Of a DNA stretch of 64,000 nt, positions 7,940-16,957 are shown one piece after another (positions within the stretch are counted from its first letter, which is position 1; every line of letters starts with the position of its first letter). Position numbers and translations under genes: made by a program. Source of the stretch: an uncultured Eubacteriales bacterium (GTDB taxonomy: Bacteria; Bacillota; Clostridia; Christensenellales; Aristaeellaceae); NCBI GenBank assembly GCA_900548145.1, contig URJB01000001.1, positions 124,001-188,000 on the forward strand, written 5' to 3'. Under the pieces are notes generated by a model. The model made no database searches and was not told where the DNA came from. It saw only the letters and a program-made list of their open reading frames with translations.

Positions 7940-9666
7940 GCGATCACCTCCTCAGGATATTGGGTGCGGTAAATTTCCTGATAAAGCGGGCAGGACTTCA
8001 GCAGTTCGGCATTGGTGCCGCAGCCCACCAGCCGCCCCTCATCCAGCACCAGAATTTGGTCGGCATAGCGGATGGAGCTGGGCCGCTGGGAAATGATGAA
8101 CACGGTGGTCTCGCCGGGCAATTCCCGAATGGCCTTGCGCAGGGCCGCGTCTGTGGCGAAGTCCAGTGCGGAAGCGCTGTCGTCCAGAATCAGAATTTCC
8201 GGTTTTCGCACCATCGCGCGGGCAATGGTCAGGCGCTGCTTTTGGCCGCCGGACAGATTGCGGCCGTTTTGTTCCAGCATTTCATCCAAACCAAGGGCTT
8301 TCCCTCGAACCACTTCTGCAGCCTGTGCGGTCTCCAACGCCTGCCAGAGTTCTTCGTCCGTGGCGCTCTGATCGCCCCAAAGCAGGTTTTCCCGAATCGT
8401 GCCCTGAAACAGTGCGGCTTTCTGCGGCACAACGGCGATCCGCTGCCGTAGGGAAGCCATGCTCTGCTGACGAACGTCCACGCCGTCCACCCGGACGCTG
8501 CCGGAAGAAACGTCATAGAAACGGGGGAGCAGTTGGATGAGCGTACTCTTGCCGGAGCCGGTGCCGCCAATCACACCGATGGTCTGACCCTTCAGCGCGG
8601 TGAAGCTGACGTCCGTCAGCGAATCAGCGCCCGCTTCCGGGTAGCGGGTAAATACGCGGTCAAAGCTCACACTTTCCCGGCAATCAGGGGCAGGCAGCAC
8701 AGGCGTTGCAGGATCCTTCATGGTGGGTTCCAGTTTCAGAACGTTTTCTACCCGCGCAGCGCTGGCCATGGACTTGGTCATGGTGATAATCAGATTGGCC
8801 AGCTTGACAAGCTCCACCAGAATCTGGTTCAGATAGTTGACCAGAGCGACCATCTCGCCGGTTTGAAGCGCGCCCTCATTGACCTGTACAGCGCCGCTTT
8901 TCAGCAGAACGATCAGCGCCGCATTCACCAGAATGAAGGTCAGCGGGTTCATCAGGGCAGACAGACGTCCGACTCGCAGCTGCATCCGGGTCAGCTCGTC
9001 GTTATCAGCTTCATAGGCAGATGTTTCTTCCTTCTGCATCCGAAAGGCACGCAGCACGCGAACGCCGGTCACGTTTTCACGGGTATGCAGCAGCACCTTA
9101 TCCAGCTGGCCCTGCACCTTCTGGTAGCGGGGCAGCGTCAGCCTGGTAATGCCCACCACTGTCAGGGTCAGAAGGGGGAGCAGCGCCAGAAAGATCAGCG
9201 CCGCCCGAGCGTTGACGGTAAAGGCCATGATCGTCGCGCCGAACACCACGAACGGGGAGCGCAGCAGCAGCCGCAGCACCATGTTCACGCCAGTCTGCAT
9301 CTGGTTCACATCCGTCGTCATACGGTTGATGAGCGTCGAAGCGCCGAGCCTGTCCAGATCAGCGTAGGCAAAGCGCTGGATATGGGCGAACAGCGAGGAC
9401 TTGACATCGGCGGAGAAGCCGGTAGCCGCGCGGGCAGCGAAGTACTGCGCCGTAGCGGACGCGCCGAAGCCCAGCAGGCCAAGCCCGACCAGAATCAGAC
9501 CCGTGCGGAGGACGTAACCGCTGTCCGAGGCCATGATGCCCTTGTCGATAATCGCCGCCATCAGCAAAGGAACGAAAAGCTCCAACAGCGCTTCCAGCAG
9601 CTTAAACAGCGGGGCAAGGACGCACTCCTTTCGGTACGGTTTCAGAAAGGAAAACAGGGTTTTCAT
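7936..9666 (-). CDS. ABC exporter half-transporter, degenerate-site subunit
   Basis: A 576-residue partner of the downstream half-transporter, with an N-terminal membrane domain and a C-terminal ATPase. Walker A (GGTGSGKST) and signature (LSGGQKQR) are canonical. However, the residue after Walker B is aspartate (LILDDSAS) instead of glutamate, and the switch histidine is glutamine (IISQRPSS). These two changes, with the LSQGE signature in the partner, define one degenerate and one active ATP site, as in known asymmetric heterodimeric exporters. The start at 9666 (MKTLFSF) has AAAGGAGAC upstream; the longer frame has no such site. It follows tmcAL after 35 nt. Confidence 0.93.
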   Translation of the reverse strand: MKTLFSFLKPYRKECVLAPLFKLLEALLELFVPLLMAAIIDKGIMASDSGYVLRTGLILVGLGLLGFGASATAQYFAARAATGFSADVKSSLFAHIQRFAYADLDRLGASTLINRMTTDVNQMQTGVNMVLRLLLRSPFVVFGATIMAFTVNARAALIFLALLPLLTLTVVGITRLTLPRYQKVQGQLDKVLLHTRENVTGVRVLRAFRMQKEETSAYEADNDELTRMQLRVGRLSALMNPLTFILVNAALIVLLKSGAVQVNEGALQTGEMVALVNYLNQILVELVKLANLIITMTKSMASAARVENVLKLEPTMKDPATPVLPAPDCRESVSFDRVFTRYPEAGADSLTDVSFTALKGQTIGVIGGTGSGKSTLIQLLPRFYDVSSGSVRVDGVDVRQQSMASLRQRIAVVPQKAALFQGTIRENLLWGDQSATDEELWQALETAQAAEVVRGKALGLDEMLEQNGRNLSGGQKQRLTIARAMVRKPEILILDDSASALDFATDAALRKAIRELPGETTVFIISQRPSSIRYADQILVLDEGRLVGCGTNAELLKSCPLYQEIYRTQYPEEVIA

Positions 9667-9701
9667 GAGTTCGTCTCCTTTTATATATGGAAATGGGGAA
9701 A

Positions 9702-10859
9702 TCAACGAATAACGACCTGCGTTCGGAACAGCTGACACGCTGGAAGTCCGGCTCCCAGCGCCCATAGGTCATAGGCACGTTCTTCCAGCTGAAACAGCGG
9801 GTGCGCTCGGTCGGCGTCAGCAGCCTTGGAAACGACGGGAATACGGCTGCGTTTCAGCTGGGAAAGCAGTTCTTTTTGGTTCCGACGAAACCCCAGCAAG
9901 CGAACAAACGCAGGCTCCGGGTAAGCCTGAAGCAGGGCGTTGTCCATAAATAGCATCGTCTGGGTCAAAAGTCGGTTCAGCCGCGTCAGAGAATAGCGGC
10001 GGGTTTTGACCCGTTCCAATAAGGCCTTTCGGGACGTGGTTTCCTTCGCGGCGAATAGCAGGCGGTTTTCCAGACCTTCCGTGCAGCAGGCATAGCCGCG
10101 CAGCTCTTCCGGGGTCATGTTTCGCAATTGGAACAGAAGGGCTTGATCCAGTGCAGTGGGAGGACAAATGGGGGAACGGGGCAGTTCGTAGCCGCAGGCC
10201 GCCTTCGCAGCAGTCCAATCTTCTGCTAGAATGCTGGCCCTTACCGCTTTGGCAGACGGGAACTCTCCGATGGAAAGGGTGTCTGCGTGATAGTCCCCCT
10301 TTCGTCGGATGGGAAGCGGCTGCATAGCGCTTCCAAGGCGGCGAAGGGCCCGAAGATAGCAAAGCGCCAGAATATTGTTCGGCCGATGAAATGCCTCTTT
10401 TGCCTCTGGAAACCGCTCCTCCAACGTCTTTCCCTGTGACGCAGCGTGAGAAAGGCCGGCTGCAAGGTAAGATCGGAGCCGACTCTGAAACGCTTCGTCC
10501 GGTTCTTCCAGTAATTCCGCCGCCGGTTTCAGCACGGACAGTTCATCCTCTGTGCCGAAGGAAAGATAATCTACAAATCCCAGCCGTTCCAGAATGGAAA
10601 CGCCGCCCAGCGCGAAATGCTCCGCGTCCCGGACGGCAAACGCTGTCGGCAGTTCCAGCACCAGATCAGCTCCGTTTTCCAGCGCCGCAGCCGCGCGGAC
10701 GCTCGGAGAAAACAGAGCGGGCAGTCCGCGCTGCGTAAAGCAGCCGCTCATCAGACAGATGATCGCCGCGTCCGGGAAAATTCGGCGTATCTCCGCAAAC
10801 TGGTGTGCATGGCCCCGATGAAAGGGGTCGTACTCACAGATAATGCCAATGGTCGTCAA
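9702..10859 (-). CDS. tmcAL: tRNA(Met) cytidine acetate ligase (TmcAL/YlbM)
   Basis: A 385-residue member of the TmcAL family, which uses ATP and acetate to make N4-acetylcytidine at the wobble base of elongator tRNA-Met. The nucleotidyltransferase motif CEYDPFHRGH lies at about residues 8-17 and MSGCFTQRG at about 37-45 (N is usual where C stands here). SFGTEDE and the NNILALCYL segment are also typical. The start is a TTG at 10859, 8 nt after AAGGAGC, because family members begin right at TTIGIICEY; the upstream ATG frame adds 26 unlikely residues. It heads the exporter operon, with a promoter near 10935. Confidence 0.9.
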   Translation of the reverse strand: MTTIGIICEYDPFHRGHAHQFAEIRRIFPDAAIICLMSGCFTQRGLPALFSPSVRAAAALENGADLVLELPTAFAVRDAEHFALGGVSILERLGFVDYLSFGTEDELSVLKPAAELLEEPDEAFQSRLRSYLAAGLSHAASQGKTLEERFPEAKEAFHRPNNILALCYLRALRRLGSAMQPLPIRRKGDYHADTLSIGEFPSAKAVRASILAEDWTAAKAACGYELPRSPICPPTALDQALLFQLRNMTPEELRGYACCTEGLENRLLFAAKETTSRKALLERVKTRRYSLTRLNRLLTQTMLFMDNALLQAYPEPAFVRLLGFRRNQKELLSQLKRSRIPVVSKAADADRAHPLFQLEERAYDLWALGAGLPACQLFRTQVVIR

Positions 10860-10921
10860 AGCAAAGCTCCTTCCATCGACTGCAGCAGCGGGACAGAATT
10901 GAGGAAAAGAGAAACAGAAGC

Positions 10922-10950
10922 ATTCTAGCATATTCACCGGGAGATATCAA
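10922..10950 (-). promoter_or_regulatory. Promoter of tmcAL-exporter operon
   Basis: Minus strand: -35 TTGATA (10950-10945), 17-bp spacer, -10 TAGAAT (10927-10922) preceded by TGC, an extended -10. About 60 nt before the TTG start of tmcAL. Confidence 0.65.
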
Positions 10951-11031
10951 CACAAGAGAGGCTTTCAAAAGGGTGAATCCAGTCGTGTACATGAAGAAAG
11001 TTATTTCTCGCCACAACCCTTATACTTTTTA

Positions 11032-11084
11032 AAAAGGAAAAAGTCCCTGAAAGGGTTCCTTTTCCTGTCAAAACGGTGTATACT
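11032..11084 (+). promoter_or_regulatory. pta-ackA promoter with overlapping inverted repeat
   Basis: A -10 TATACT (11079-11084) is 17 bp from a weak -35 TTCCTT (11056-11061). The -35 lies in the right arm of an inverted repeat: AAAAGGAA (11032-11039), CCCT (11045-11048), AGGG (11052-11055), TTCCTTTT (11056-11063). The segment TGAAAGGGTTCCTT (11048-11061) loosely resembles a catabolite-response element, which in Bacillus activates acetate-production genes, but the central CG is missing. Confidence 0.45.
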
Positions 11085-11147
11085 ATTGTGGATTTATGAA
11101 TACCTGCACGTAAGCTGTATGGTAAGCACATAAGGGAGGAAAGTATC

Positions 11148-12146
11148 ATGTCTGCGATTGATAAAATCAAAGCCAAAGCCAAGAGTAAGGTCATGCATAT
11201 CGTTCTGCCGGAGGGCACCGAGCCCCGTACCGTTCAGGCGACCCGGAAGATCACCGATCAGGGCATTGCGAAGGTCACGTTGCTGGGCAATCCCGACGAA
11301 GTAAAGAAGGTTGCCGCCGAAACCGGCACCGATCTGACCGGCGTGGAGATCATCGACCCCAAGACCAGCGAGAAGTCCGCTGCCTACGCCAGCCTGCTGT
11401 ATGAACTGCGCAAGGCCAAGGGCATGACCCCCGAACAGGCCGCTGAACTGGTGACCGGCAATACGCTGTACTTCGGCGCTGTGATGCTCAAGGCGGGCGA
11501 TGCGGACGGCATGGTGGCCGGCGCGATCAACTCCACCGGCAATGTGCTGCGTCCGGCATTGCAGATCATCAAGACGGCCCCCGGCATCAAGGTAGTTTCC
11601 AGCTGCTTTATCATGGAGATTCCCGATCACAAGTGGGGCGACGACGGCGTGATGATCTTCGGCGACTGCGCTGTGATCCCCAATCCCACGGCAGAAGAAC
11701 TGGCCGCCATCGCGATCGCCAGCGCCGCTTCCGGCAAGCAGCTGGTGGATATCGACCCCCGTGTGGCCATGCTTTCCTTCTCTACCAAGGGCAGCGCCAA
11801 ACATGACAACGTGACCAAGGTGCAGGAAGCCACCAAACTGGCCCATGAGCTGACTCCCGAACTCAAGCTGGACGGCGAGCTGCAGGCAGACGCCGCTCTG
11901 GTGGAAAGCGTTGGTCAGCTGAAGGCTCCCGGCAGCACCGTAGCGGGTCATGCCAACACTCTGATCTTCCCCGATCTGCAGGCGGGCAACATCGGTTACA
12001 AGCTGGTGCAGCGTCTGGCTGGTGCGGAAGCCATCGGCCCCATCATTCAGGGTCTGGCCAAGCCTGTCAGCGACCTGAGCCGCGGCTGCTCCGTGGATGA
12101 TATCGTCAGCGTGGTGGCCATCACCGCCGTAAAGGCGCAGGCGTAA
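11148..12146 (+). CDS. pta: Phosphate acetyltransferase
   Basis: Converts acetyl-CoA and phosphate to acetyl phosphate and CoA, the first step of acetate formation. At 332 residues it is the short, single-domain form common in Firmicutes. Family strings include IVLPEGTEPRTVQA near the start, GNTLYFGAVML, DGMVAGAINSTGNVLRPALQ and FSTKGSAKHD. A GGGAGG ribosome site lies 10 nt before the ATG. ackA follows after 24 nt in the same transcript. Codon choice is strongly biased to C/G endings compared with neighbours, consistent with high expression. Confidence 0.97.
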   Translation: MSAIDKIKAKAKSKVMHIVLPEGTEPRTVQATRKITDQGIAKVTLLGNPDEVKKVAAETGTDLTGVEIIDPKTSEKSAAYASLLYELRKAKGMTPEQAAELVTGNTLYFGAVMLKAGDADGMVAGAINSTGNVLRPALQIIKTAPGIKVVSSCFIMEIPDHKWGDDGVMIFGDCAVIPNPTAEELAAIAIASAASGKQLVDIDPRVAMLSFSTKGSAKHDNVTKVQEATKLAHELTPELKLDGELQADAALVESVGQLKAPGSTVAGHANTLIFPDLQAGNIGYKLVQRLAGAEAIGPIIQGLAKPVSDLSRGCSVDDIVSVVAITAVKAQA

Positions 12147-12170
12147 GCGAAAAGAGAAGGAGTACTTACC

Positions 12171-13376
12171 ATGAAAATTTTGATTTTGAACGCCGGTTCC
12201 TCCTCCCTGAAATATCAGCTGATCGACATGGACGGCGAAAAACTGTTGGCTAAAGGACTGGTGGAGCGTATCGGCATCGAGGGCAGCCACATCAACCAGA
12301 AAGCCAACGGGCAGGTCTTTGACGCGACTGCTCCCATGGCCAACCACACCGAGGGCATCCAATGGATGCTGAAGGCGCTGCTGGATCCTGAAAAGGGCGC
12401 GTTGAAGAGCATGGACGAGATCGGCGCTGTGGGCCACCGCGTTCTGCATGGCGGCGAGCGCTTCACCGCCAGCGTTCTCGTGAACGACGAAGTCAAGGAG
12501 GCCATCAAGGCGAATATCCCGCTAGGCCCCCTGCACAATCCCGCCAACCTGATGGGCATCGAAGCCTGCGAAAAGGTCATGCCCGGCACGCCTAACGTGG
12601 CCGTGTTCGATACCGCGTTCCATCAGACCATGCCTCCCAAGGCTTACCTGTACGGCGTTCCCATGGAATACTATGAGAAACTGCACGTGCGCCGCTACGG
12701 CTTCCATGGCACCAGCCACCGCTATGTCAGCAAGCGCGTCTGCGAGTTCCTTGGCGTGGATCGCTCCAAGACCCGCGTCATCACCTGCCATCTGGGCAAC
12801 GGTTCCAGCATGTGCGCTGTAGAAAACGGCAAGTGCATTGATACCAGCATGGGCATTACGCCTCTGGAAGGCGTTATCATGGGCACCCGCTCCGGCAGCA
12901 TGGATCCCGCCGTGGTGCAGTACATCTGCAACAATGAGCACATCAGCGTGGATGAAATGCTGACCATCTGCAACAAGAAGAGCGGTCTGCTGGGCATCAG
13001 CGGCCTGAGCAGCGACATGCGCGACATCGACAAGGCCGCGGACGAGGGCAACGAGCGCGCCAATATCGCCCGTGACATGCTGGTGTATGGCATCCGCAAG
13101 TACATCGGTTCCTATGCCGCCGCCATGAATGGCGTGGACGTGATCGTCTTCACGGCCGGCATCGGCGAAAACAACTGTGCGCTGCGTGAGCGCGTCATGC
13201 AGGGCTTCGAGTATCTGGGTGCCAAGCTGGATCCCGTCAAGAACGCCGGCTGCCGCGAGGAAGCCGTTATCTCTACGGATGACAGCAAGGTGAAAATTTG
13301 TGTGATCCCCACCGACGAGGAAATCGTCATTGCCCGCGACACGCTCTGCATCGTCACCGGCAAGCCCATCGAATAA
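12171..13376 (+). CDS. ackA: Acetate kinase
   Basis: Transfers phosphate from acetyl phosphate to ADP, giving ATP and acetate by substrate-level phosphorylation. The 401 residues match the family. Visible signatures are ILILNAGSSSLKYQL at the N-terminus, VGHRVLHGGERF with the catalytic-site residues, RRYGFHGTSHRYV, CHLGNGSSMCAV and VFTAGIGENN. It is the second gene of the pta-ackA operon and shares its strong codon bias. The transcript probably ends at the hairpin at 13472-13510. Confidence 0.98.
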   Translation: MKILILNAGSSSLKYQLIDMDGEKLLAKGLVERIGIEGSHINQKANGQVFDATAPMANHTEGIQWMLKALLDPEKGALKSMDEIGAVGHRVLHGGERFTASVLVNDEVKEAIKANIPLGPLHNPANLMGIEACEKVMPGTPNVAVFDTAFHQTMPPKAYLYGVPMEYYEKLHVRRYGFHGTSHRYVSKRVCEFLGVDRSKTRVITCHLGNGSSMCAVENGKCIDTSMGITPLEGVIMGTRSGSMDPAVVQYICNNEHISVDEMLTICNKKSGLLGISGLSSDMRDIDKAADEGNERANIARDMLVYGIRKYIGSYAAAMNGVDVIVFTAGIGENNCALRERVMQGFEYLGAKLDPVKNAGCREEAVISTDDSKVKICVIPTDEEIVIARDTLCIVTGKPIE

Positions 13377-13471
13377 GCAGGGGCTGAGACCATGCACCCC
13401 GTCCGCGTTTAGTCTGCTCTTGCTTTCAAACACGTGGAACGGGCAGGGTTTCAGCGCAATGCACGGAATTG

Positions 13472-13510
13472 AACGAGCCGCAGCATGAATGAGCCGCGGC
13501 TCGTTTTTTC
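13472..13510 (+). terminator. Rho-independent terminator of pta-ackA
   Basis: A perfect 10-bp stem, AACGAGCCGC (13472-13481) with GCGGCTCGTT (13496-13505), followed by TTTTTC. The 95 nt between ackA and this hairpin hold nothing else recognisable. Confidence 0.9.
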
Positions 13511-13535
13511 TACCACCTTTTTGACGGAGGAGCCT

Positions 13536-14372
13536 ATGCAGCTTCATCTTCTCTATCATCCGATTACGTCCACGCCGCTTCAGCAATCGGCACGGCATTG
13601 GGAGGTCAGCCCTTTCGAACCGCTGCAGCCCTACCTTCGCTGTTTCTGGGGGCCGGTGAAGGAGGGCATTGCCGAGAAAGTGGGGGAACTGGTGATCCCG
13701 GACACCTGCATGGATCTGATTTTCGAAAAAGACAGTCTAACCGGCAAAAGGACGGTGCATTTTTGTACACTCAATGATGAAGCCTTCGTATCGAATCCTT
13801 CTGGAACCATTGTTAAAGAGCGATTCGGGATTCGAATGTACCCATGGACGGTGGCGCTCCTGACAAAGCGTCCGCTGAACGGCACGAAGAACGGCTGTTG
13901 CGAGGGGGAAGACTTTTTTCCGGCTTTGACGAAGGCTGTACTGGCAATGCTGGAGGAAACTACTTCTTTTTCGGCGCGCTGTATTCTGGCGGAGAGCATC
14001 ATTTACGCAGCGTTATGGCAGAAAAGCGGCTCGTCGGACTGTTTGAACGTATTGGACGGTTTTATCCGCCGGGAAGGACGATGGAGCGTAAAAGAAGCCG
14101 CGCAAAGTATCTGCGTCAGTTCACGCCAGCTGGAACGGCTATTTGCTTCCCAGTTTGGAGTAACGCCCAAAACCATGATGAAACTGCTGCGCTATCAGTG
14201 CCTTTGGCAAAGTGCCGTCTATGATCCCACTTTCCGTCCGGCAGACGCGGCTCTGCGATTCGGCTATACCGATCAGGCTCATATGGCGAACGAATTTCGC
14301 CTTTATCACACCATGCCGCTGAAACAGGCACTGGAAATGGCTCGCGATCCTGTCGTTTTTTTACAAGAATAG
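13536..14372 (+). CDS. AraC family transcriptional regulator
   Basis: A 278-residue regulator. The C-terminal third has the double helix-turn-helix of the AraC family (about 178-268): WSVKEAAQSICVSSRQLERLF, then FGVTPKTMMKLLRYQ and FGYTDQAHMANEFR. The N-terminal part (LQPYLRCFWG ... ELVIPDTCMDLIFE) matches the DUF6597-type sensor domain seen in many such regulators. The start at 13536 is chosen because GGAGGA precedes it and because the longer frame begins inside the ackA terminator. The next gene, on the same strand 62 nt away, is the only obvious candidate target. Inducer unknown. Confidence 0.85.
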   Translation: MQLHLLYHPITSTPLQQSARHWEVSPFEPLQPYLRCFWGPVKEGIAEKVGELVIPDTCMDLIFEKDSLTGKRTVHFCTLNDEAFVSNPSGTIVKERFGIRMYPWTVALLTKRPLNGTKNGCCEGEDFFPALTKAVLAMLEETTSFSARCILAESIIYAALWQKSGSSDCLNVLDGFIRREGRWSVKEAAQSICVSSRQLERLFASQFGVTPKTMMKLLRYQCLWQSAVYDPTFRPADAALRFGYTDQAHMANEFRLYHTMPLKQALEMARDPVVFLQE

Positions 14373-14434
14373 TCATCAGGCAGGATGCTAAAATCCTTTC
14401 GAGACTGAAAAGCAGTCGGGAAAGGATGACGAAA

Positions 14435-15394
14435 ATGAAAACGCTTACGGAAGAAATGCAGTGCCGTATCCGTCGCTGGATTGAGCGCAACGCGCGTCCG
14501 CTGGAATGGGCGCTGTATCGGCAAAAATTTGAAAACGGCTCCGAAAGTGCCGTGCTGGAAGCACTGTCTGCCTATCAAAACCCTGACGGCGGCTTTGGTT
14601 ATGCGTTGGAGCCAGACGACTGGAACCAAAACTCTACGCTAAATGCGACGCTCTATGCCATGCAGCTGATGCTGAACATCGGCGTTACGCAGCATCCTTT
14701 GATGGAAGGGGCTCTGCGCTTTCTTCGCTCCGAAGCCTGTTTTCGGAATGGAGAATGGCAGTTCTGCACTCCCAGCAGCCGCGACTATCCTCATGCGCCA
14801 TGGTGGGGCATGACAGAGGATGAAGCAAAAGAAGAAAATGCCGGAGTGTCAAATAAAGTTGCCGGATTGATTCTGGCACTTTGTCAGCCGGAAGATAGTC
14901 TTTATCAGACAGCCCTCAAGGTGGCCACATGCAGCTTTCCGCAATTCATGCAGGAACCGCCAAAGGGGGAAAATGGTGTTGCAGGATATGCGCTGCTTCT
15001 TCCGCACTGGATCCGGCTTGGTATTGCCCCAGAACCAGAAAAGGCCGCCAAGCGGATGCTGGAAATAGGCAACGCTGCGATTGAGCGCGATCCAGCCAAA
15101 TGGGGAGACTATGTTCCACGGCCTTCCGGTTCCATTCCTACCCCGGAGAGTCCCTTGTATCCCATGAACCGCGAAATCGTGGAAACGGAACTGGATCATG
15201 TTGTCGATACGCTTTCGAAGGACGGCTCTTGGGAACCAAACTGGACATGGTATAACACCATCGAACGTTATCCCGACGCCTATGCCATCAGCAGAAATTG
15301 GTGGCGCAGTATCAAAGCAATCGAATATTTGAGCTTTCTCAAGGCTTTTGGCCGTCTGGAAGGGAAGAACAGTCAAAACAAATTTCCTGCTTGA
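14435..15394 (+). CDS. Alpha-alpha toroid (prenyltransferase-like repeat) protein
   Basis: A 319-residue cytoplasmic protein. The segment AYQNPDGGFGYALEPD resembles the QxxDGGF repeats of terpenoid cyclases, prenyltransferases and related alpha-alpha toroids, and helix-rich segments continue through the protein; no DxDD or zinc site of a true cyclase or prenyltransferase is visible. A catalytic role is therefore not claimed. The start at 14435 is preferred to 14426 because the AAAGGA ribosome site would touch the earlier ATG. It follows the AraC gene and its stop codon overlaps the -35 of the next promoter. Confidence 0.6.
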   Translation: MKTLTEEMQCRIRRWIERNARPLEWALYRQKFENGSESAVLEALSAYQNPDGGFGYALEPDDWNQNSTLNATLYAMQLMLNIGVTQHPLMEGALRFLRSEACFRNGEWQFCTPSSRDYPHAPWWGMTEDEAKEENAGVSNKVAGLILALCQPEDSLYQTALKVATCSFPQFMQEPPKGENGVAGYALLLPHWIRLGIAPEPEKAAKRMLEIGNAAIERDPAKWGDYVPRPSGSIPTPESPLYPMNREIVETELDHVVDTLSKDGSWEPNWTWYNTIERYPDAYAISRNWWRSIKAIEYLSFLKAFGRLEGKNSQNKFPA

Positions 15395-15419
15395 CTTTCT
15401 GCCGGTTCTTTTCTATAAT
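15391..15419 (+). promoter_or_regulatory. Promoter of the Tyr T-box operon
   Basis: -35 TTGACT (15391-15396), 17-bp spacer, -10 TATAAT (15414-15419). Transcription would begin near 15426, at the 5' edge of the T-box leader. The -35 overlaps the stop codon of the preceding gene. Confidence 0.85.
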
Positions 15420-15425
15420 GGGCAC

Positions 15426-15672
15426 ACAGGCCACGAAGGGAACCAGTACCCTGCGCAAGCCCCGCGTTCAGAGAGCCGCCGGATGGTGCAAGGCGGATGC
15501 GGTCAGCAGGCGAATACATCCTGAAGCCCAGCCGTGAAGTTACAGTAGCGGACTGCCGGTACGCCGGTTACAGCGTAAAACGATAGCGATATGCCGTCGT
15601 CAGAGAACAAACGGAAGTGGTACCGCGATTTATCTCGCCTTCCTCCCAAGTGGGAGGAAGGCGAGTTTTCGT
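15426..15672 (+). promoter_or_regulatory. T-box leader, tyrosine (UAC) specifier
   Basis: The leader has the parts of a T-box riboswitch in order: the stem I AGAGAGCC element (15470-15477) and GGTGCAAG (15485-15492); a specifier region CGAATACATCC with UAC at 15515-15517; the T-box core AAGTGGTACCGCG (15615-15627), whose UGG pairs with the tRNA acceptor end; and a terminator of 15 perfect base pairs (15634-15648 with 15651-15665) followed by TTTTCGTTT. Uncharged tRNA-Tyr would bind and allow read-through. The UAC reading agrees with tyrS being in the operon. The T-box call is firm; the specifier is by motif spacing. Confidence 0.92.
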
Positions 15673-15723
15673 TTCAGTAGATATTTCCGTTATTAAACGG
15701 CGGTTCAAAGGAGAGTGACTGTC

Positions 15724-16917
15724 ATGCTGCCAGAGGGATTGCAGTTTGCGTCCCGGTTCGATCATGTGACCGGCAGTGCCATTCGGGAAATCTTCAAGGT
15801 ACTGACGAGACCAAACATGATCTCTTTTGCGGGCGGAAGTCCGTCTGCTGAAGCCCTTCCCGATAGGGAATGTGCCGAGATTGCCCGTCAGGTGCTGCTG
15901 GACGACGGTAAGCGTATCCTGCAGTACGGCGCTACGGAAGGGTATCCGCCTTTTGTAGAGAGCTTGATTTCCTATCTGAAGGAGCATTATGGCTTCGAGG
16001 CAACCCCGGCCACAGTGCTTCCCACCACGGGCAGCACCTCCTGCATGGATCTTCTGTGCAAGGCGTTCATCAATCCGGGCGATACTGTTCTGGTGGAAAG
16101 CCCCACTTTTCTTGGCAACATGCAGACGCTTCGGCTATATGAAGCCAATCTGGTTTCCATCCCCAGCGACGATGACGGTGTACGGATCGACGCACTGGAA
16201 GAAGCCGCAAAACGGCATCACCCTAAGCTTTTCTATGTGATTCCCTGCTTCCAGAATCCCTCCGGGCGGACGCTCTCGCTGGAACGCCGTCAACAAATTG
16301 CGGAACTGGCGGCAAAGTATCATTTTCTGGTCATGGAGGACGACCCCTACCGTGATCTGCGGTACGCAGGAGAGCAGCTTCCCACCATCAAGAGTTTTGA
16401 TAACGATGGCTATGTAGCCTATTGTGGCAGCTTCTCCAAGATCGTCAGCCCCGGACTGCGGCTTGGCTATATTTATGGGCAAGAAGATGTGGTGCGTAAA
16501 TGTGCTATCGGCAAGCAGGGTTCCGACCTGCACACTTCCAATCTGACGCAGGCGGTAGTGGATCGTTTCCTGCGGCAAGGCTTGTTGGAGCCCCATATTC
16601 AGGCGATTCTGCCTGGATACCGAGACAAGCTGAACGTCATGGCGGATGAGTTGGAACATTTCCCGGCAGGAACGAAGTTCAGCCGTCCCGAGGGAGGATT
16701 GTTCCTGTTTGCAGAGCTTCCCGAAGCGCTAAACGTGACGGAACTGTTCCAACAGGCCGTAGAGCGCGGCGTTGCCTATGTGCCCGGCTCATTCTTCTAC
16801 CCGGAAGGCGGCCATCACAATACTTTGCGGCTCAATTTCTCCAATTCGACGCTGGAGCAGATTCATCAGGGAATGACGATCCTGCGGGAACTGTTTAACG
16901 AAGCGTTGCACCATTAA
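15724..16917 (+). CDS. PLP-dependent aminotransferase (aminotransferase class I/II)
   Basis: A 397-residue fold-type I aminotransferase of the LysN/2-aminoadipate and aromatic aminotransferase group. TTGSTSCMDLLCKAF binds the cofactor phosphate, CFQNPSGRTLS and EDDPYRDLRY are typical, and the PLP lysine is in SFSKIVSPGLRLGY. Under a Tyr T-box and directly before tyrS, it probably makes or degrades aromatic amino acids by exchanging amino groups with 2-oxoglutarate; that specificity is inferred from context. The ATG at 15724 is chosen over the GTG at 15715 because AAAGGAG sits 10 nt before it. Confidence 0.87.
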   Translation: MLPEGLQFASRFDHVTGSAIREIFKVLTRPNMISFAGGSPSAEALPDRECAEIARQVLLDDGKRILQYGATEGYPPFVESLISYLKEHYGFEATPATVLPTTGSTSCMDLLCKAFINPGDTVLVESPTFLGNMQTLRLYEANLVSIPSDDDGVRIDALEEAAKRHHPKLFYVIPCFQNPSGRTLSLERRQQIAELAAKYHFLVMEDDPYRDLRYAGEQLPTIKSFDNDGYVAYCGSFSKIVSPGLRLGYIYGQEDVVRKCAIGKQGSDLHTSNLTQAVVDRFLRQGLLEPHIQAILPGYRDKLNVMADELEHFPAGTKFSRPEGGLFLFAELPEALNVTELFQQAVERGVAYVPGSFFYPEGGHHNTLRLNFSNSTLEQIHQGMTILRELFNEALHH

Positions 16918-16957
16918 AATACCATTACACCCAAATATAGAAAGGAAGGAACCACTC

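Noticed and set aside
11094..12449. 451-residue open frame on the minus strand opposite pta and ackA
   Set aside because: It spans two well-recognised plus-strand genes and is a by-product of their strong codon bias; it has no family motif or ribosome site.
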